A stretch of DNA of 64,000 bases, taken from assembly GCF_006439395.2 (NCBI RefSeq), contig NZ_CP083950.1, positions 1,178,001-1,242,000 of the forward strand. Reading direction: 5' to 3'. Position numbers and translations under genes: made by a program. This DNA comes from Mesorhizobium sp. B4-1-4. GTDB taxonomy: Bacteria > Pseudomonadota > Alphaproteobacteria > Rhizobiales > Rhizobiaceae. The notes below the pieces were generated by a model. The model saw only the letters and a list, made by a program, of their open reading frames with translations. It did no database searches and was not told where the DNA came from. Shown one piece after another: positions 9,548-21,658 of the stretch (the stretch's first letter is position 1; every line of letters starts with the position of its first letter).

Positions 9548-11080
9548 ATGAGCACGCCCGAACCCTTCAAAGAAGTGCCGCATCGCGGCCTGATCACGGT
9601 CGCGCTCATGCTGGCGACGATCATGCAGGCGCTCGACACGACCATCGCCAATGTCGCGCTGCCGACCATGACCGGCGATCTCGGCGCCTCCCCGGACAAT
9701 ATCAACTGGGTGCTGACCTCCTACATCGTGGCCGCCGCCATCATGACGCCGGTCACCGGCTGGCTCGCCGACCGCTTCGGCCGCAAGGAATTGTTCCTGA
9801 CGGCCGTGGTCGGCTTCACCATCTTCTCCATGCTGTGCGGCCTGGCGTGGAGCCTGGAAACCATGGTGCTTTTCCGGCTGATGCAAGGGGTGTTCGGCGC
9901 CGCGATCGTGCCGCTGTCGCAGACCTTCCTGCTCGACATCAACCCAAAGGAGCGTCACGGCCAGGCAATGGCCATCTGGGGCGCCGGCATCATGCTGGGA
10001 CCGATCCTGGGCCCGACGCTGGGCGGCTGGCTGACCGAGAACTTCAACTGGCGCTGGGTGTTCTTCATCAACCTGCCGGTCGGGATCGTCGCCTTCCTTG
10101 GCATGGCCGCCTATTTGCCGGTCGTTGCCCGGCGCGTGCGCAGCTTCGATTTCTTCGGCTTTGCCATGATATCGCTCGGCGTCGGCGCGCTGCAGCTGCT
10201 GCTCGACCGCGGTGGCGAGGTCGACTGGTTTTCCTCGGTCGAGATCTGGATCGAGCTGGGGCTTTCGATCACCGGCTTCTGGGTGTTCATCATTCACACG
10301 GTCACATCGGAACATCCCTTCATCGATCCGAAGATTTTCCTCGACCGCAATTTCGTGACCGGGCTGGCGTTCATCTTCGTCATGGGTGTGCTGATTTTAG
10401 CTTCCATGTCGCTGCTGCCGCCGATGCTGTCCACCATCTTCGGCTATCCGACCGTCACCATCGGCATCGTCATGGGACCACGCGGCGTCGGCACGATGAT
10501 TTCGATGCTCGCCGTTGGACGGATCATGGGCAAGATCGACGCCAGAATTCTCGTCGTCATCGGTTTTCTCCTGACCGCCCAGTCGCTCTACACCATGGCC
10601 AGCTTCACGCCGCAGATGGACAACTGGCTGATCATCAGCTCCGGGGTGATCCAGGGCCTGGGCATGGGAATGGTATTCGTGCCGCTGTCGACGGTTGCCT
10701 TCGCCACGCTCGACGCACGCTACCGCACCGACGCAACCTCGTTGTTCAGCCTGGTGCGCAATCTTGGCTCGTCGATCGGCGTCTCGGTCGTGACCGTGCT
10801 GCTGGTGCGCAACACGCAGGTCAATCACGCCGAACTTTCCGCCTTCATCAGCCCGTTCAACCCCAATCTCTGGGCAGTCTCGCCGGCTGCGGCGGGTGGC
10901 GATCCAATGGCGCTGTCGGAGGTGGACCGCATGGTCAATCTCCAGGCCATGATGATCTCCTACGTCAACGACTTCAAAATATTGATGGTGATGACGCTGC
11001 TCGCCATCCCGTTTGTCTTCCTGCTGCGCAAGCCGACGGCCGGTCCGGCCGGCGGCGCGCCTGCAGCGCATATGGACTAG
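9548..11080 (+). CDS. DHA2-family MFS drug:proton antiporter (EmrB-like)
   Basis: A 510-residue, 14-helix transporter. Motif A-like GWLADRFGRKELFL and the DHA2 N-terminal pattern MQALDTTIANVALPTM are present, as is the motif C-like region with repeated glycines (GAGIMLGPILGPTLGGWL). It would export hydrophobic toxins across the inner membrane together with the upstream membrane-fusion protein. The frame is open from 9470, but the ATG at 9548, preceded by GGAAG, gives the standard N-terminus and is chosen. Confidence 0.93.
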   Translation: MSTPEPFKEVPHRGLITVALMLATIMQALDTTIANVALPTMTGDLGASPDNINWVLTSYIVAAAIMTPVTGWLADRFGRKELFLTAVVGFTIFSMLCGLAWSLETMVLFRLMQGVFGAAIVPLSQTFLLDINPKERHGQAMAIWGAGIMLGPILGPTLGGWLTENFNWRWVFFINLPVGIVAFLGMAAYLPVVARRVRSFDFFGFAMISLGVGALQLLLDRGGEVDWFSSVEIWIELGLSITGFWVFIIHTVTSEHPFIDPKIFLDRNFVTGLAFIFVMGVLILASMSLLPPMLSTIFGYPTVTIGIVMGPRGVGTMISMLAVGRIMGKIDARILVVIGFLLTAQSLYTMASFTPQMDNWLIISSGVIQGLGMGMVFVPLSTVAFATLDARYRTDATSLFSLVRNLGSSIGVSVVTVLLVRNTQVNHAELSAFISPFNPNLWAVSPAAAGGDPMALSEVDRMVNLQAMMISYVNDFKILMVMTLLAIPFVFLLRKPTAGPAGGAPAAHMD

Positions 11081-11104
11081 GCCCGGCGGCAGGCGGACCG
11101 ACAC

Positions 11105-11331
11105 TTTCCGGTATTCGATCCCGGGCGGTTCGAAACGCCAGCACTGACGAGAAGAAGGCGCTCGCCGTCGAAGTCGATCGCATCTGCCGCGACACTGGGT
11201 TCTGGCTGTAACCAACCACGGAATTCCACAGGCGGTGATCGACGCGGCGTGGTCAAAGGCACGAAGCGCCGAAATACGAGCCGGTGCGCTCCGGTCCCTA
11301 CCTGATGGGGAAATTCAAGGCGACGACCAAA
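11105..11331 (+). pseudogene. Decayed 2-oxoglutarate/Fe(II) oxygenase (isopenicillin N synthase-like)
   Basis: Three frames together spell the two ends of this family. FPVFDPGRFE is followed, after a frame change, by TDEKKALAVEVDRICRDTGF. A one-base deletion near 11206 gives an early TAA, and the next frame reads on as TNHGIPQAVIDAAWSKAR. After a further frame change at about 11267 the text jumps to KYEPVRSGPYLMGKFKATT, which is the extreme C-terminus of the family. The whole catalytic core with the HxD...H iron site (over 200 residues) is missing. This is a clear internally deleted, frameshifted remnant. Confidence 0.82.
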
Positions 11332-11339
11332 ATAGGGGC

Positions 11340-11852
11340 CTACCTGCCGAGAACCAGCGCCCAATAGCGCAGATTAGGATCACGTCCGTCCCGGACATAG
11401 GCAAGCCCGAAGCGGCTGAAATCCGGGTCGAGCATGTTGCGCCGGTGGCCCTGCGAATGCATCCAAATGTCGAACAGTTTTTGCTGGTCGAAGCGGCCCT
11501 CGGCGATGTTCTCGGCCGCGGCACCCCGCACTCCGTTGTCCTTCATGCGCGAGGCGAAATCCTTGCCCCAACCTGTGGTATGGCTCATGCGCTCCCGCGA
11601 CGCCATGTAGCCGGCCTGCTGGAGTGCTGCTTGTTCCAGCTGTGCATCGGGAACCAGTGGCCCCAGTCCCGCGGTCGCGCGCAGGCTCGCCAGCGTGCCG
11701 GTAGCGGAGGAGGAGACCCCCGCACCTTGACCGGTCGGCACAGAAACGGTGCCGCAGGCGGCCAGCCCGGCCAAGGCCACGAGGCCGGCTGCCTTGAGCC
11801 ACATGCGCCTGTTCAGGCCTGCTTGACGGATTTCGATTTTTTCAGCGGTCAT
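11340..11852 (-). CDS. CAP-domain (SCP/PR1-like) lipoprotein
   Basis: A 170-residue protein with an N-terminal signal ending in a lipobox (LVALAGLAAC, Cys at about residue 33), so it is probably anchored in a membrane as a lipoprotein. The CAP domain follows: ASLRATAGLGPLVPDAQLEQ, MASRERMSHTTG, then GAAAENIAEG and the signature SQGHRRNMLDPDFSRFGLAY. The His and Glu pairs of the cavity are present. The role of bacterial CAP proteins is not well defined. The gene runs toward the oxygenase remnant, and its stop lies within 10 bases of it. Confidence 0.9.
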   Translation of the reverse strand: MTAEKIEIRQAGLNRRMWLKAAGLVALAGLAACGTVSVPTGQGAGVSSSATGTLASLRATAGLGPLVPDAQLEQAALQQAGYMASRERMSHTTGWGKDFASRMKDNGVRGAAAENIAEGRFDQQKLFDIWMHSQGHRRNMLDPDFSRFGLAYVRDGRDPNLRYWALVLGR

Positions 11853-12043
11853 GCTTGCCTGACATAGTCGCGATCATGGCTTTTACCGGGCTGGGCAATG
11901 AAAATCGCGTGAGGAGAGGCGAAATGCCGTCCATGCGGCGACAATCCCGGGAAGATCGGCTATGATACCGGCGTTCTTGAAGTGGCAGCTACGGGCGGCC
12001 ACCCTAGGCGGTGATCGCCCCCCGAGAAAAACGGAGGAAGGTT

Positions 12044-12868
12044 ATGGCCGGCTTTCATGTCATGGCGGACGCGCGCGGAATGCATGTGCAGCCCACGGTG
12101 CGCCACATCACGACCTCCGACCTCTGGGACGCGCTGCGGCTCGGCGCAGAAGATTTCTGGGCAAAACCATCCCACTACGTGTTCCTGTGCCTGATTTACC
12201 CGATCGTCGGCCTGATCCTCACCCGGTGGTCGTCGGGCTCCAATGCCATCCAGCTCGTCTATCCCTTGATGTCGGGCTTTGCGCTGGTCGGCCCGTTCGC
12301 CGCCATCGGGCTCTACGAGATCAGCCGCCGCCGCGAGCTCGGCATGAACACCAGCTGGCGGCATGCCCTCGATGTCCGTCGCTCCCCGGCGCTGCCCTCG
12401 ATCGCCGCCATCGGCATCATGCTGTTCGCCCTGTTCCTTTTGTGGCTGTTCACGGCACAGTCGATCTACACCAGCCAGTTTGGTGACCAGCCACCAGCTT
12501 CCGTCGGCGCCTTCCTGCGTGACGTTCTGACGACCAGCAAGGGCTGGACGCTGATCATCGCCGGCAATGCCGTGGGGTTTGTCTTCGCCGTGGTCGTGCT
12601 GGCCACCACCGTGATCGCCTTCCCGCTGTTGCTCGACCGTGATGTCGGCGCCGTCTCGGCAATCGAGACATCGGCCCGCGCGGTGATGGCGAACCCGCTG
12701 CAGATGGCGCTGTGGGGCCTGACGGTCGCCGTGCTGCTGGTGATCGGTTCTATCCCGCTGTTTGCCGGGCTGGCCGTCGTCATGCCGATCCTGGGCCATG
12801 CTACCTGGCATCTGTACCGCAAGGTGGTCGAGCCGGCGCAGATCCGGCCGATCCGTCGGCCAATGTAG
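12044..12868 (+). CDS. DUF2189 integral membrane protein
   Basis: A 274-residue inner-membrane protein with six apparent hydrophobic segments (about residues 44-62, 70-90, 118-140, 170-195, 220-250). It has the family-typical N-terminal soluble stretch with DLWDALRLGAEDFWAKPSHY and an internal LLLDRDVGAVSAIETSARAV. Function is not known. The frame is open from 12011, but the ATG at 12044 follows an excellent GGAGGAAGG site. It converges with the LysE-type gene with only 7 bases between the stops. Confidence 0.88.
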   Translation: MAGFHVMADARGMHVQPTVRHITTSDLWDALRLGAEDFWAKPSHYVFLCLIYPIVGLILTRWSSGSNAIQLVYPLMSGFALVGPFAAIGLYEISRRRELGMNTSWRHALDVRRSPALPSIAAIGIMLFALFLLWLFTAQSIYTSQFGDQPPASVGAFLRDVLTTSKGWTLIIAGNAVGFVFAVVVLATTVIAFPLLLDRDVGAVSAIETSARAVMANPLQMALWGLTVAVLLVIGSIPLFAGLAVVMPILGHATWHLYRKVVEPAQIRPIRRPM

Positions 12869-12875
12869 GACGCCT

Positions 12876-13508
12876 TCAGCGTTGCGCGTCGGTCGCCATC
12901 TTCAGCGCCAGCGCCGTCAGCACGGTTCCCATCATCCAGCGCTGAATCACCAGCCATAATGGCCGTCCGGCCAGGAAGGCGGCGATCGAGCCAGCGGTGA
13001 CCGCGATGATGGCATTGACGCTGAGGCTGATCGATATCTGCGTCGCGCCGAGCACCAGAAGCTGCGACAGGACATGACCCTTGCCGGGGTTGATGAACTG
13101 CGGCAGCAGCGACAGGTAAAGGACGGCCACCTTGGGGTTGAGCAGATTGGTCATCAATCCCATGGCGAAGAGCTTGCGTGGCCTGTCCTTCGGCAGTTCG
13201 CGCACCTGGAATGGCGAGCGTCCGCCGGGCTTCACGGCCTGCCAGGCCAACCACAAGAGATAGAGCACGCCGGCAAAGCGCAGGGCGTCGTAGGCATAGG
13301 GCACGGCAAGCAGCAGCGCCGTGATGCCGAACGCGGCCGACAGCACATAGAACAGAAAGCCGACAGCGACCCCGCCAAGCGAGATCAGCCCTGCTTTTGG
13401 CCCTTGCGACAGCGAGCGCGAGATCAGGTAAATCATGTTCGGGCCTGGCGTCAGCACCATGCCGAGGCAGACCAGCGCGAAGGCGAGGTGATTGGCGGTT
13501 TCGGGCAT
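12876..13508 (-). CDS. LysE/RhtB-family amino-acid exporter
   Basis: A 210-residue, six-helix inner-membrane exporter. The family signature LTPGPNMIYLISRSLSQG lies at residues 20-37, and LLNPKVAVLYLSLLPQFI lies mid-protein. Members export homoserine, threonine, leucine or other amino acids; the substrate cannot be read from sequence. No divergent Lrp/LysR regulator is next to it. Confidence 0.92.
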   Translation of the reverse strand: MPETANHLAFALVCLGMVLTPGPNMIYLISRSLSQGPKAGLISLGGVAVGFLFYVLSAAFGITALLLAVPYAYDALRFAGVLYLLWLAWQAVKPGGRSPFQVRELPKDRPRKLFAMGLMTNLLNPKVAVLYLSLLPQFINPGKGHVLSQLLVLGATQISISLSVNAIIAVTAGSIAAFLAGRPLWLVIQRWMMGTVLTALALKMATDAQR

Positions 13509-13926
13509 TGTTCGTCCCCAGCGGGCCGCGCTGGATGCGCGATTTTTCCGAGCGATATGTGCCTGTCACGGCACGCGCACGCAAGAGCTTGACGGCGACA
13601 GACGTTGCGCCAAAAAGGCCGTGTGGCTGAGAAGCGCGAATCCGACGAGCAGGACTTCGGCGCATCGATCGCCTCCTTGTCGGCCGCGTTCAACGTTGAC
13701 CGGTCGAGTCCAGAATCAAGCCTCCCCTTCAAGGCTCGTTAACCAAACATCGCCCGGGTCGCGGATTTTACCGTCAATCGAAGGCGCCGATCGGGCGGAC
13801 AGGCGGCGGTTCGCGTCGATCTCCAGGCGAAAGCTGGTGACAGCATGGGCCGGTTCGGATAATTCGGACCGGCTGCGGCGAACCGTCGGCCTTGGCACTT
13901 GCAACAATCACATTGAAGGAAACGGC
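13509..13926. other. 418-bp divergent intergenic region, no gene seen
   Basis: This lies between the start of the exporter (minus strand) and the HAD gene (plus strand), so it should hold both promoters. Overlapping frames here lack family patterns. GAAGGAAAC just before 13927 serves the HAD gene. No repeat or RNA was recognised. Confidence 0.5.
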
Positions 13927-14787
13927 ATGGCGGATTCGCCTGAGATCGTCGGCTCGCTCGAAGATGCGTCGAAAGCCTATTCGGCGGTTCTCTGCGATGT
14001 CTGGGGCGTCGTTCACAACGGCGAATGGCATTTTCCGGCAGCCGCCGCCGCGTTGGCTAGGGCGAGGGCGGCCGGTATTCCGGTCGTCCTGATCACCAAC
14101 TCGCCCCGCCGCAGCGCCGATGTCGTGGCTCAGATGAGCGTGATCGGCGTTCCCCTGTCGGCCTACGACCGTGTGGTGACGTCGGGCGACGTGACCCGCG
14201 ACCTGATCGCGGATGGCCCACGCAAAGTCTTCCACATCGGCGCCGACCGCGATTTGACCCTCTATGACGGCCTGGATGTCGAGCTGGTCGAGGAATTCGA
14301 GGCCGCCGGCGTCGTGTGCACCGGGCTGTTCGACGACGAGGTCGAAAAGCCCGAGGACTATGCGGAGCTGTTGCGGCGATTGCGCGCCAGGAACCTGCCG
14401 TTCATCTGCGCCAACCCCGATATCATGGTGGAGCGCGGCGAACGGATCATCTGGTGCGCCGGCGCCCTGGCACGCGACTATGCCCAACTCGGCGGTCGCA
14501 CGTTGATCGCCGGGAAGCCCTACGCGCCGATCTATGAAGTCGCGATGAAGGAGGTGGCCGAGGTTCTCGGACGGCCAGTCGAGCGTTCGCGGGTGTTGGC
14601 CATCGGCGATGGCATCATGACCGACGTCAAGGGCGCGGCCGACAATGGCTTCGACGTTCTCTATGTCTCTGGCGGCATTCACGCCCGCGACTATGGCGAC
14701 GCCTTGCGGCCGGATCCAGCAAAACTCGGGCTCTTCCTGGAACGGCACGGCTATCGTCCGGTGTCCGTCATAGCCAGACTGCAGTAG
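13927..14787 (+). CDS. HAD-superfamily class IIA phosphatase (TIGR01459 type)
   Basis: A 286-residue HAD hydrolase. Motif I is CDVWGVVHNG (about residues 22-31; one of the usual Asp residues of DxD is replaced, as is typical for this alphaproteobacterial subfamily). Motif II is VVLITNSPRR, the Lys of motif III lies in LIAGKPYAPIY and motif IV is AIGDGIMTDVKGA. The C2 cap lies between motifs II and III. The substrate is unknown. The stop directly abuts ribF, a pairing often seen in rhizobia, which suggests a joint transcript. Confidence 0.9.
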   Translation: MADSPEIVGSLEDASKAYSAVLCDVWGVVHNGEWHFPAAAAALARARAAGIPVVLITNSPRRSADVVAQMSVIGVPLSAYDRVVTSGDVTRDLIADGPRKVFHIGADRDLTLYDGLDVELVEEFEAAGVVCTGLFDDEVEKPEDYAELLRRLRARNLPFICANPDIMVERGERIIWCAGALARDYAQLGGRTLIAGKPYAPIYEVAMKEVAEVLGRPVERSRVLAIGDGIMTDVKGAADNGFDVLYVSGGIHARDYGDALRPDPAKLGLFLERHGYRPVSVIARLQ

Positions 14788-15774
14788 GTGACAATGGTGG
14801 CTTTCCAGCATCTTTCAGCAACCGCGCCGCTGCCCGCCGATCTGCGTGGTGGTGTCGTCGCGATCGGCAATTTCGACGGCGTCCACCGCGGCCATCAGGC
14901 GGTGCTCGAACGGGCGTTGGCCGAGGCCACGCGGCGTGACGTGCCTGCCTTGGTGCTGACTTTCGAGCCGCATCCCCGAAAGGTTTTCAGGCCGGACATG
15001 CCGCTGTTCGTGCTGACGCCGCCGCCAATGAAAGCGCGCCTCCTGTCGTTGCTGGGCTTTGCCGCGCTCGTCGAGCAGCCCTTCACGCGGGATTTCGCTT
15101 CGCTGTCAGCGGAAGCTTTCATCACCGATGTCTTGGAGAGGACGCTCGGCATCACTCATGCCGTGACCGGCTTCGATTTCCATTTCGGCAAGGACCGGCA
15201 GGGCGGGCCGGCCTATCTCATGGCGGCCGGCGAGCGCCATGGTTTCGGCGTCACGCTTGTCGACGCCTTTCGAGACGAGGGTGCCGAGGTGATTTCGTCA
15301 AGCCGAATCCGGGGCTTGCTGTGCGATGGCGAGGTAGCCGAAGCCGCCAGTCTGCTCGGCTATCGCTTCACGGTGGAAAGCGAGATCGTGGGTGGCCAAC
15401 AGCTCGGGCGAACGCTAGGCTTTCCGACCGCGAATATGAGGCTTGCCACGGAGGCCACTCTCAAGGAAGGAATCTATGCCGTCCGCTTTCGCCGCGCTGA
15501 CGGCACGCTGCACGATGGTGTCGCGAGCTTCGGCCGCCGCCCGACCGTCGACGATAATGGCGCACCGCTTCTGGAAACCTTCGTCTTCGATTTTTCCGGC
15601 GATCTCTATGGCGAGACCTGCCAGGTGTCGTTCTTCGGCTTCCTGCGCAGCGAGATCAAGTTCGACGGGCTGGATGCACTGGTCGTACAGATGAGGCGGG
15701 ACGAAGTCGAGGCTCGCGCGCTGCTTGCCGGCGTCAAGCCGCTGTCCAGTCTGGACGCGGCAGTGGCGTTTTAA
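14788..15774 (+). CDS. ribF: Bifunctional riboflavin kinase / FAD synthetase
   Basis: Converts riboflavin to FMN and then FAD in the cytosol. The N-terminal adenylyltransferase half has AIGNFDGVHRGHQAVL (nucleotide-binding HxGH) and GFDFHFGKDRQGG, with SSRIRGLL near residue 170. The C-terminal kinase half has GRTLGFPTANM and ends with FFGFLRSEIKFDGLDAL. Length (328 residues) is normal. GTG at 14788 follows the HAD stop without a gap; ATG at 14794 is an equally plausible start two codons in. Confidence 0.95.
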   Translation: MTMVAFQHLSATAPLPADLRGGVVAIGNFDGVHRGHQAVLERALAEATRRDVPALVLTFEPHPRKVFRPDMPLFVLTPPPMKARLLSLLGFAALVEQPFTRDFASLSAEAFITDVLERTLGITHAVTGFDFHFGKDRQGGPAYLMAAGERHGFGVTLVDAFRDEGAEVISSSRIRGLLCDGEVAEAASLLGYRFTVESEIVGGQQLGRTLGFPTANMRLATEATLKEGIYAVRFRRADGTLHDGVASFGRRPTVDDNGAPLLETFVFDFSGDLYGETCQVSFFGFLRSEIKFDGLDALVVQMRRDEVEARALLAGVKPLSSLDAAVAF

Positions 15775-15779
15775 GGCAT

Positions 15780-15815
15780 GATCCCGAAACCCGGTGCCGG
15801 CTTTCGGCCGGGATC
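15780..15815. terminator. Hairpin between convergent ribF and hdeD-like genes
   Basis: GATCCCG (15780-15786) and CGGGATC (15809-15815) form a perfect 7-bp stem around a GC-rich loop, directly after the ribF stop. It lacks a T-run, so it is either a weak bidirectional terminator or a short dispersed palindrome. The flanking GGCATGATCCCGAAA wording recurs in rhizobial intergenic repeats. Confidence 0.4.
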
Positions 15816-15864
15816 ACCGTCTTTCGGCATCGGGCTTCGCTTGAAGGACTGCGCAGACGAGACC

Positions 15865-16419
15865 TTACTTTTTCAGCGCAAGGCCGACCGCGATGAAGGT
15901 CCAGCCCTGGAAGATCAGGTCGATCGCCAGGAACATGCCGAGCACCCACAGGCTGTTGACCGGCCAGCCCATGGCGATGATCAGGCCCGCAAGCACGCTG
16001 ATGACACCGGCCGCGACGATCCAGCCCCAGCCGCTTTCCGGGCGGTGGCTGTAGCCGACCCAGGCGCGCAGCGCGCCGGAAGCGACAAGCGCAACGGCCA
16101 GCAGGAAGGTCAGCACCGCAGAGGCCAGCAACGGGTTGTCGAAAGCGAAAAATCCGGCCACCGCATAAAGCAGTCCGCTGAGCAGCCAGTAGAAGAAGCG
16201 GCCCCAGGTCTTCACACCGAAGGCATGCATGATCTCGATGATGCCGGCCACCAGCATCAGCCATCCCACGACATAGACGGAAGCCACCGTGGCGATGAAC
16301 AGATTGCCGAAGGCGATGCCGCCGAGGATCAGCAGCACCACGCCCAGACCGACAAACCATCCCCACTTGTCTCGCGTCTGGCCGATCGCGTTCTTCAGTG
16401 TATCGCCGTGCAAAGTCAT
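15865..16419 (-). CDS. HdeD-family (DUF308) membrane protein
   Basis: A 184-residue protein with six hydrophobic helices in three similar pairs, the HdeD/DUF308 layout. The typical stretches are WGWFVGLGVVLLILGGIA near the start and GWPVNSLWVLGMFLAIDLIF near the end. E. coli HdeD is linked to acid resistance; whether that holds here is unknown. It stands alone on the minus strand. Confidence 0.88.
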   Translation of the reverse strand: MTLHGDTLKNAIGQTRDKWGWFVGLGVVLLILGGIAFGNLFIATVASVYVVGWLMLVAGIIEIMHAFGVKTWGRFFYWLLSGLLYAVAGFFAFDNPLLASAVLTFLLAVALVASGALRAWVGYSHRPESGWGWIVAAGVISVLAGLIIAMGWPVNSLWVLGMFLAIDLIFQGWTFIAVGLALKK

Positions 16420-16603
16420 GTCGCCACCTCCGTTGAGGTCTGCCAGTATGCGACGAAGTTAGCTTCGGTGCCAGTCCACCGCCAACCGGTGGCGCCGATG
16501 GTGCAGGGCAATGCGGCCGGATGTCTCGCCCTTAAATCAAATTTTACCAAAGCCTCGTCAAAGCTGTCGCCGCAGGATAGTTGTATCGTGTAGTGGAGTG
16601 GTC

Positions 16604-17416
16604 ATGAGTCCGGTCGGGAAGATTTCGGTAGCTTTGGCCACCATCATGCTGGCGACGTCAGGCGCGGCCGAGGCCGGCGACGGCGCTTTTGGCTGGCTGT
16701 CCGGCGACTGGTATCTCACGGTCGGCGCCACGGGCCTGGTCGCGCCGAATTTCGAGGGCGGCAAGAAATACATGCTCAGCGCCCAGCCCATCATCTCCTT
16801 GGGCAAGGCGGGTCCCGCGGTACGCTTCACGTCGCGTAACGACAACATTTCGCTGGCGCTTATCGATGATGGCGGCGTTCGCGCCGGCCTGACCGGCAAG
16901 TTCCTGTTCTCACGCGATGACAGCGATGCCGACGAGCTCAAAGGCCTCGATCCGGTCCGCTGGGGCGGCGAAGTCGGCGGCTTCTTCGAATTTTATCCGA
17001 CGGACTGGATGCGCGCGCGCGCCGAATTGCGGCATGGCATCCGTGCTCACAACGGCTTTGTCGCCGATATCGCAGCCGACGCCTTCTACGATGTGACGCC
17101 AACGGTCAGGATTTCGGGCGGGCCGCGGGTGTCCTTTGCCTCGGCCAAATATTTCGACGCCTATTACGGCGTCGACGCGCAGGAAACCGTGGCCTCGGGC
17201 CTGAGCCAATATAATCCTGGCGGCGGCCTTAAATCCGTCGGCCTCGGCGGCGCGGTGACCTGGAAGGTGACCGATCCGATGACGGCCAGCCTGTTCGGCG
17301 AATATTCGCGCTTGAAAGGTCCGGCGGCCGATTCCAGCCTGGTCAGGGAGCGCGGCGACCGCAACCAGTTCATGGTCGGCGTGTCGACGACCTATCGCTT
17401 CGACTTCAAGATGTAA
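16604..17416 (+). CDS. MipA/OmpV-family outer-membrane protein
   Basis: A 270-residue protein with a cleavable signal peptide (ends ATSGAAEAG, about residue 25) and a beta-barrel-like body of alternating hydrophobic strands ending in a C-terminal aromatic-rich strand (STTYRFDFKM). The segment WYLTVGATGLVAPNFEGGKK is the typical first strand and turn of MipA/OmpV. Partners of MltA in some species, porin-like in others; the role here is open. The ATG at 16604 is preferred over the longer frame from 16511 because it gives a proper signal peptide and follows GGAG. Confidence 0.85.
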   Translation: MSPVGKISVALATIMLATSGAAEAGDGAFGWLSGDWYLTVGATGLVAPNFEGGKKYMLSAQPIISLGKAGPAVRFTSRNDNISLALIDDGGVRAGLTGKFLFSRDDSDADELKGLDPVRWGGEVGGFFEFYPTDWMRARAELRHGIRAHNGFVADIAADAFYDVTPTVRISGGPRVSFASAKYFDAYYGVDAQETVASGLSQYNPGGGLKSVGLGGAVTWKVTDPMTASLFGEYSRLKGPAADSSLVRERGDRNQFMVGVSTTYRFDFKM

Positions 17417-17599
17417 GCGAATCGAACGAGACGCTTTATTCCTGCGCCTATCTCCGCTAAAAGCCGACCAATGACGAGCTTTTCGCGCCTTCACGCGCCG
17501 AGGATACGAATTACCAGCCCGGTGTTCCTGGCGGCCTGAAGGCTGTCGGAGCCGCCGGGAATCTTGCGCGCGACCCGTCGCGCTTTTCCAGATCATCAA

Positions 17600-17645
17600 G
17601 GCATGTCGCCCAAAAGTGGCCCCGGTTTTGGGAAAACGACAGGCG
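17600..17645 (+). repeat. Short dispersed repeat (GCATGTCGCCCAA type), copy A
   Basis: Reads GCATGTCGCCCAAAAGTGGC followed by a GGTTTTGGGAAAACGAC segment. Close relatives stand at 20693-20750 and 44571-44620. All three are intergenic. Confidence 0.7.
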
Positions 17646-17700
17646 CGGAAGTAAAATCAACGCCGCAGGCCGCATGGCCCGGCACGCACATGGCAGACCA

Positions 17701-20691
<2,991 letters not shown>

Positions 20692-20692
20692 T

Positions 20693-20750
20693 GCATGTCG
20701 CCCAAGAGTATGTAGCGGTTTGGGACAACGACACGCATGCAGTCAAAAAG
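20693..20750 (+). repeat. Short dispersed repeat (GCATGTCGCCCAA type), copy B
   Basis: Begins directly after the ileS stop: GCATGTCGCCCAAGAGTATG followed by TAGCGGTTTGGGACAACGAC and ACGCATGC. It is a diverged copy of the elements at 17600 and 44571. Confidence 0.65.
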
Positions 20751-20936
20751 GTGCACAAATGCCACGCCGGGCGATGCAAATCCGCCCGCGCGTTGCCCTT
20801 AACGAGCGGTTGAGGTAAACACGCGAAACTCCGGAAGACAAATTGTCGCCGGATTTCCGTCGCAAGTGCGTGGACGATGGGGACCGGACCCGGGCCGGTG
20901 ACGATCGAGAGGCTGTCTAGAGTGGGACTTTTTGGC

Positions 20937-21617
20937 ATGACCGTGAGATACAATGCGCGCCTCGCGCTGCTGGCGCCGCTTGTCGCATCGGGCTTTGCTC
21001 TGGCCGGCTGCGTCGGCTCCCCGACCTACGGCACCGACAAGACCGCCGGCGAACAATTGGCTGGCGATCTATCGAGCGCCTTTTCCATCGCGCCGAAGCA
21101 CAAGGACCAGATCGATTACAAGCCGCGTCCCACATTGGTGAAGCCGGCGCCTGGCCAGAAAGGCGCGCTGCCGGCTCCGCAGGACAGCATCGAAACGGCA
21201 AATGCTCAATGGCCCGAATCGCCCGAGCAGCGCCGTGCACGTCTGCGTGCCGACGCCACCGCTCATCAGGATGATCCATCTTACCAGTCGCAGATCGTTG
21301 ATGACGTGCAGACGGATCCCGCATCTGTGAAAAAGGCGATGGAAGATTCTGGCTCGAGCCATCCGCCGCGCTGGACGCCCGCTGATTCCGACAAGGGCCG
21401 CGCTGCCGAAATCCAGCGCCGTCTTGCCGAAAGCAAGCAGGGCGACCCGAACACCCGCAAATATCTCAGCGAGCCGCCGGTCGCCTATCGCGTCGCGTCC
21501 GATACCGCGCCGCAAAACGAGCTTGGTGAAGACGAGTACAAGAAGGAACGCCGCCTAAGGAAAGAAGCCGAAGGCAAGAAGAGCGGTGGCTGGTTCGACT
21601 GGCTGCCGTCCCTGTAA
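20937..21617 (+). CDS. Hypothetical lipoprotein
   Basis: A 226-residue protein starting MTVRYNARLALLAPLVASGF and reaching a lipobox LAGC (Cys at about residue 25), so probably lipid-anchored. The mature part is hydrophilic and Pro/Lys-rich (KPRPTLVKPAPGQKG; RRLRKEAEGKKSGGWFDWLP) with no catalytic pattern that I recognise. The long frame begins at 20877, but the ATG at 20937 gives a proper signal peptide. Rhizobial genomes carry similar proteins next to ileS; no function is assigned. Confidence 0.72.
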   Translation: MTVRYNARLALLAPLVASGFALAGCVGSPTYGTDKTAGEQLAGDLSSAFSIAPKHKDQIDYKPRPTLVKPAPGQKGALPAPQDSIETANAQWPESPEQRRARLRADATAHQDDPSYQSQIVDDVQTDPASVKKAMEDSGSSHPPRWTPADSDKGRAAEIQRRLAESKQGDPNTRKYLSEPPVAYRVASDTAPQNELGEDEYKKERRLRKEAEGKKSGGWFDWLPSL

Positions 21618-21638
21618 GACTTGCAAGCTCTTTCAATG

Positions 21639-21655
21639 CTGAAGGGCGTTTGCGC
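21639..21655. terminator. Small hairpin between convergent lipoprotein gene and tadA
   Basis: A GGGCG-TTTG-CGCCC stem-loop sits in the 41-base gap between the two stops. The stem is short (5 bp) and has no T-tract, so this is a weak call. Confidence 0.35.
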
Positions 21656-21658
21656 CCC

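Noticed and set aside
11077-11364. Minus-strand 95-codon frame over the oxygenase remnant
   Set aside because: The plus-strand frames give clear 2-oxoglutarate oxygenase text; the minus frame is its shadow.
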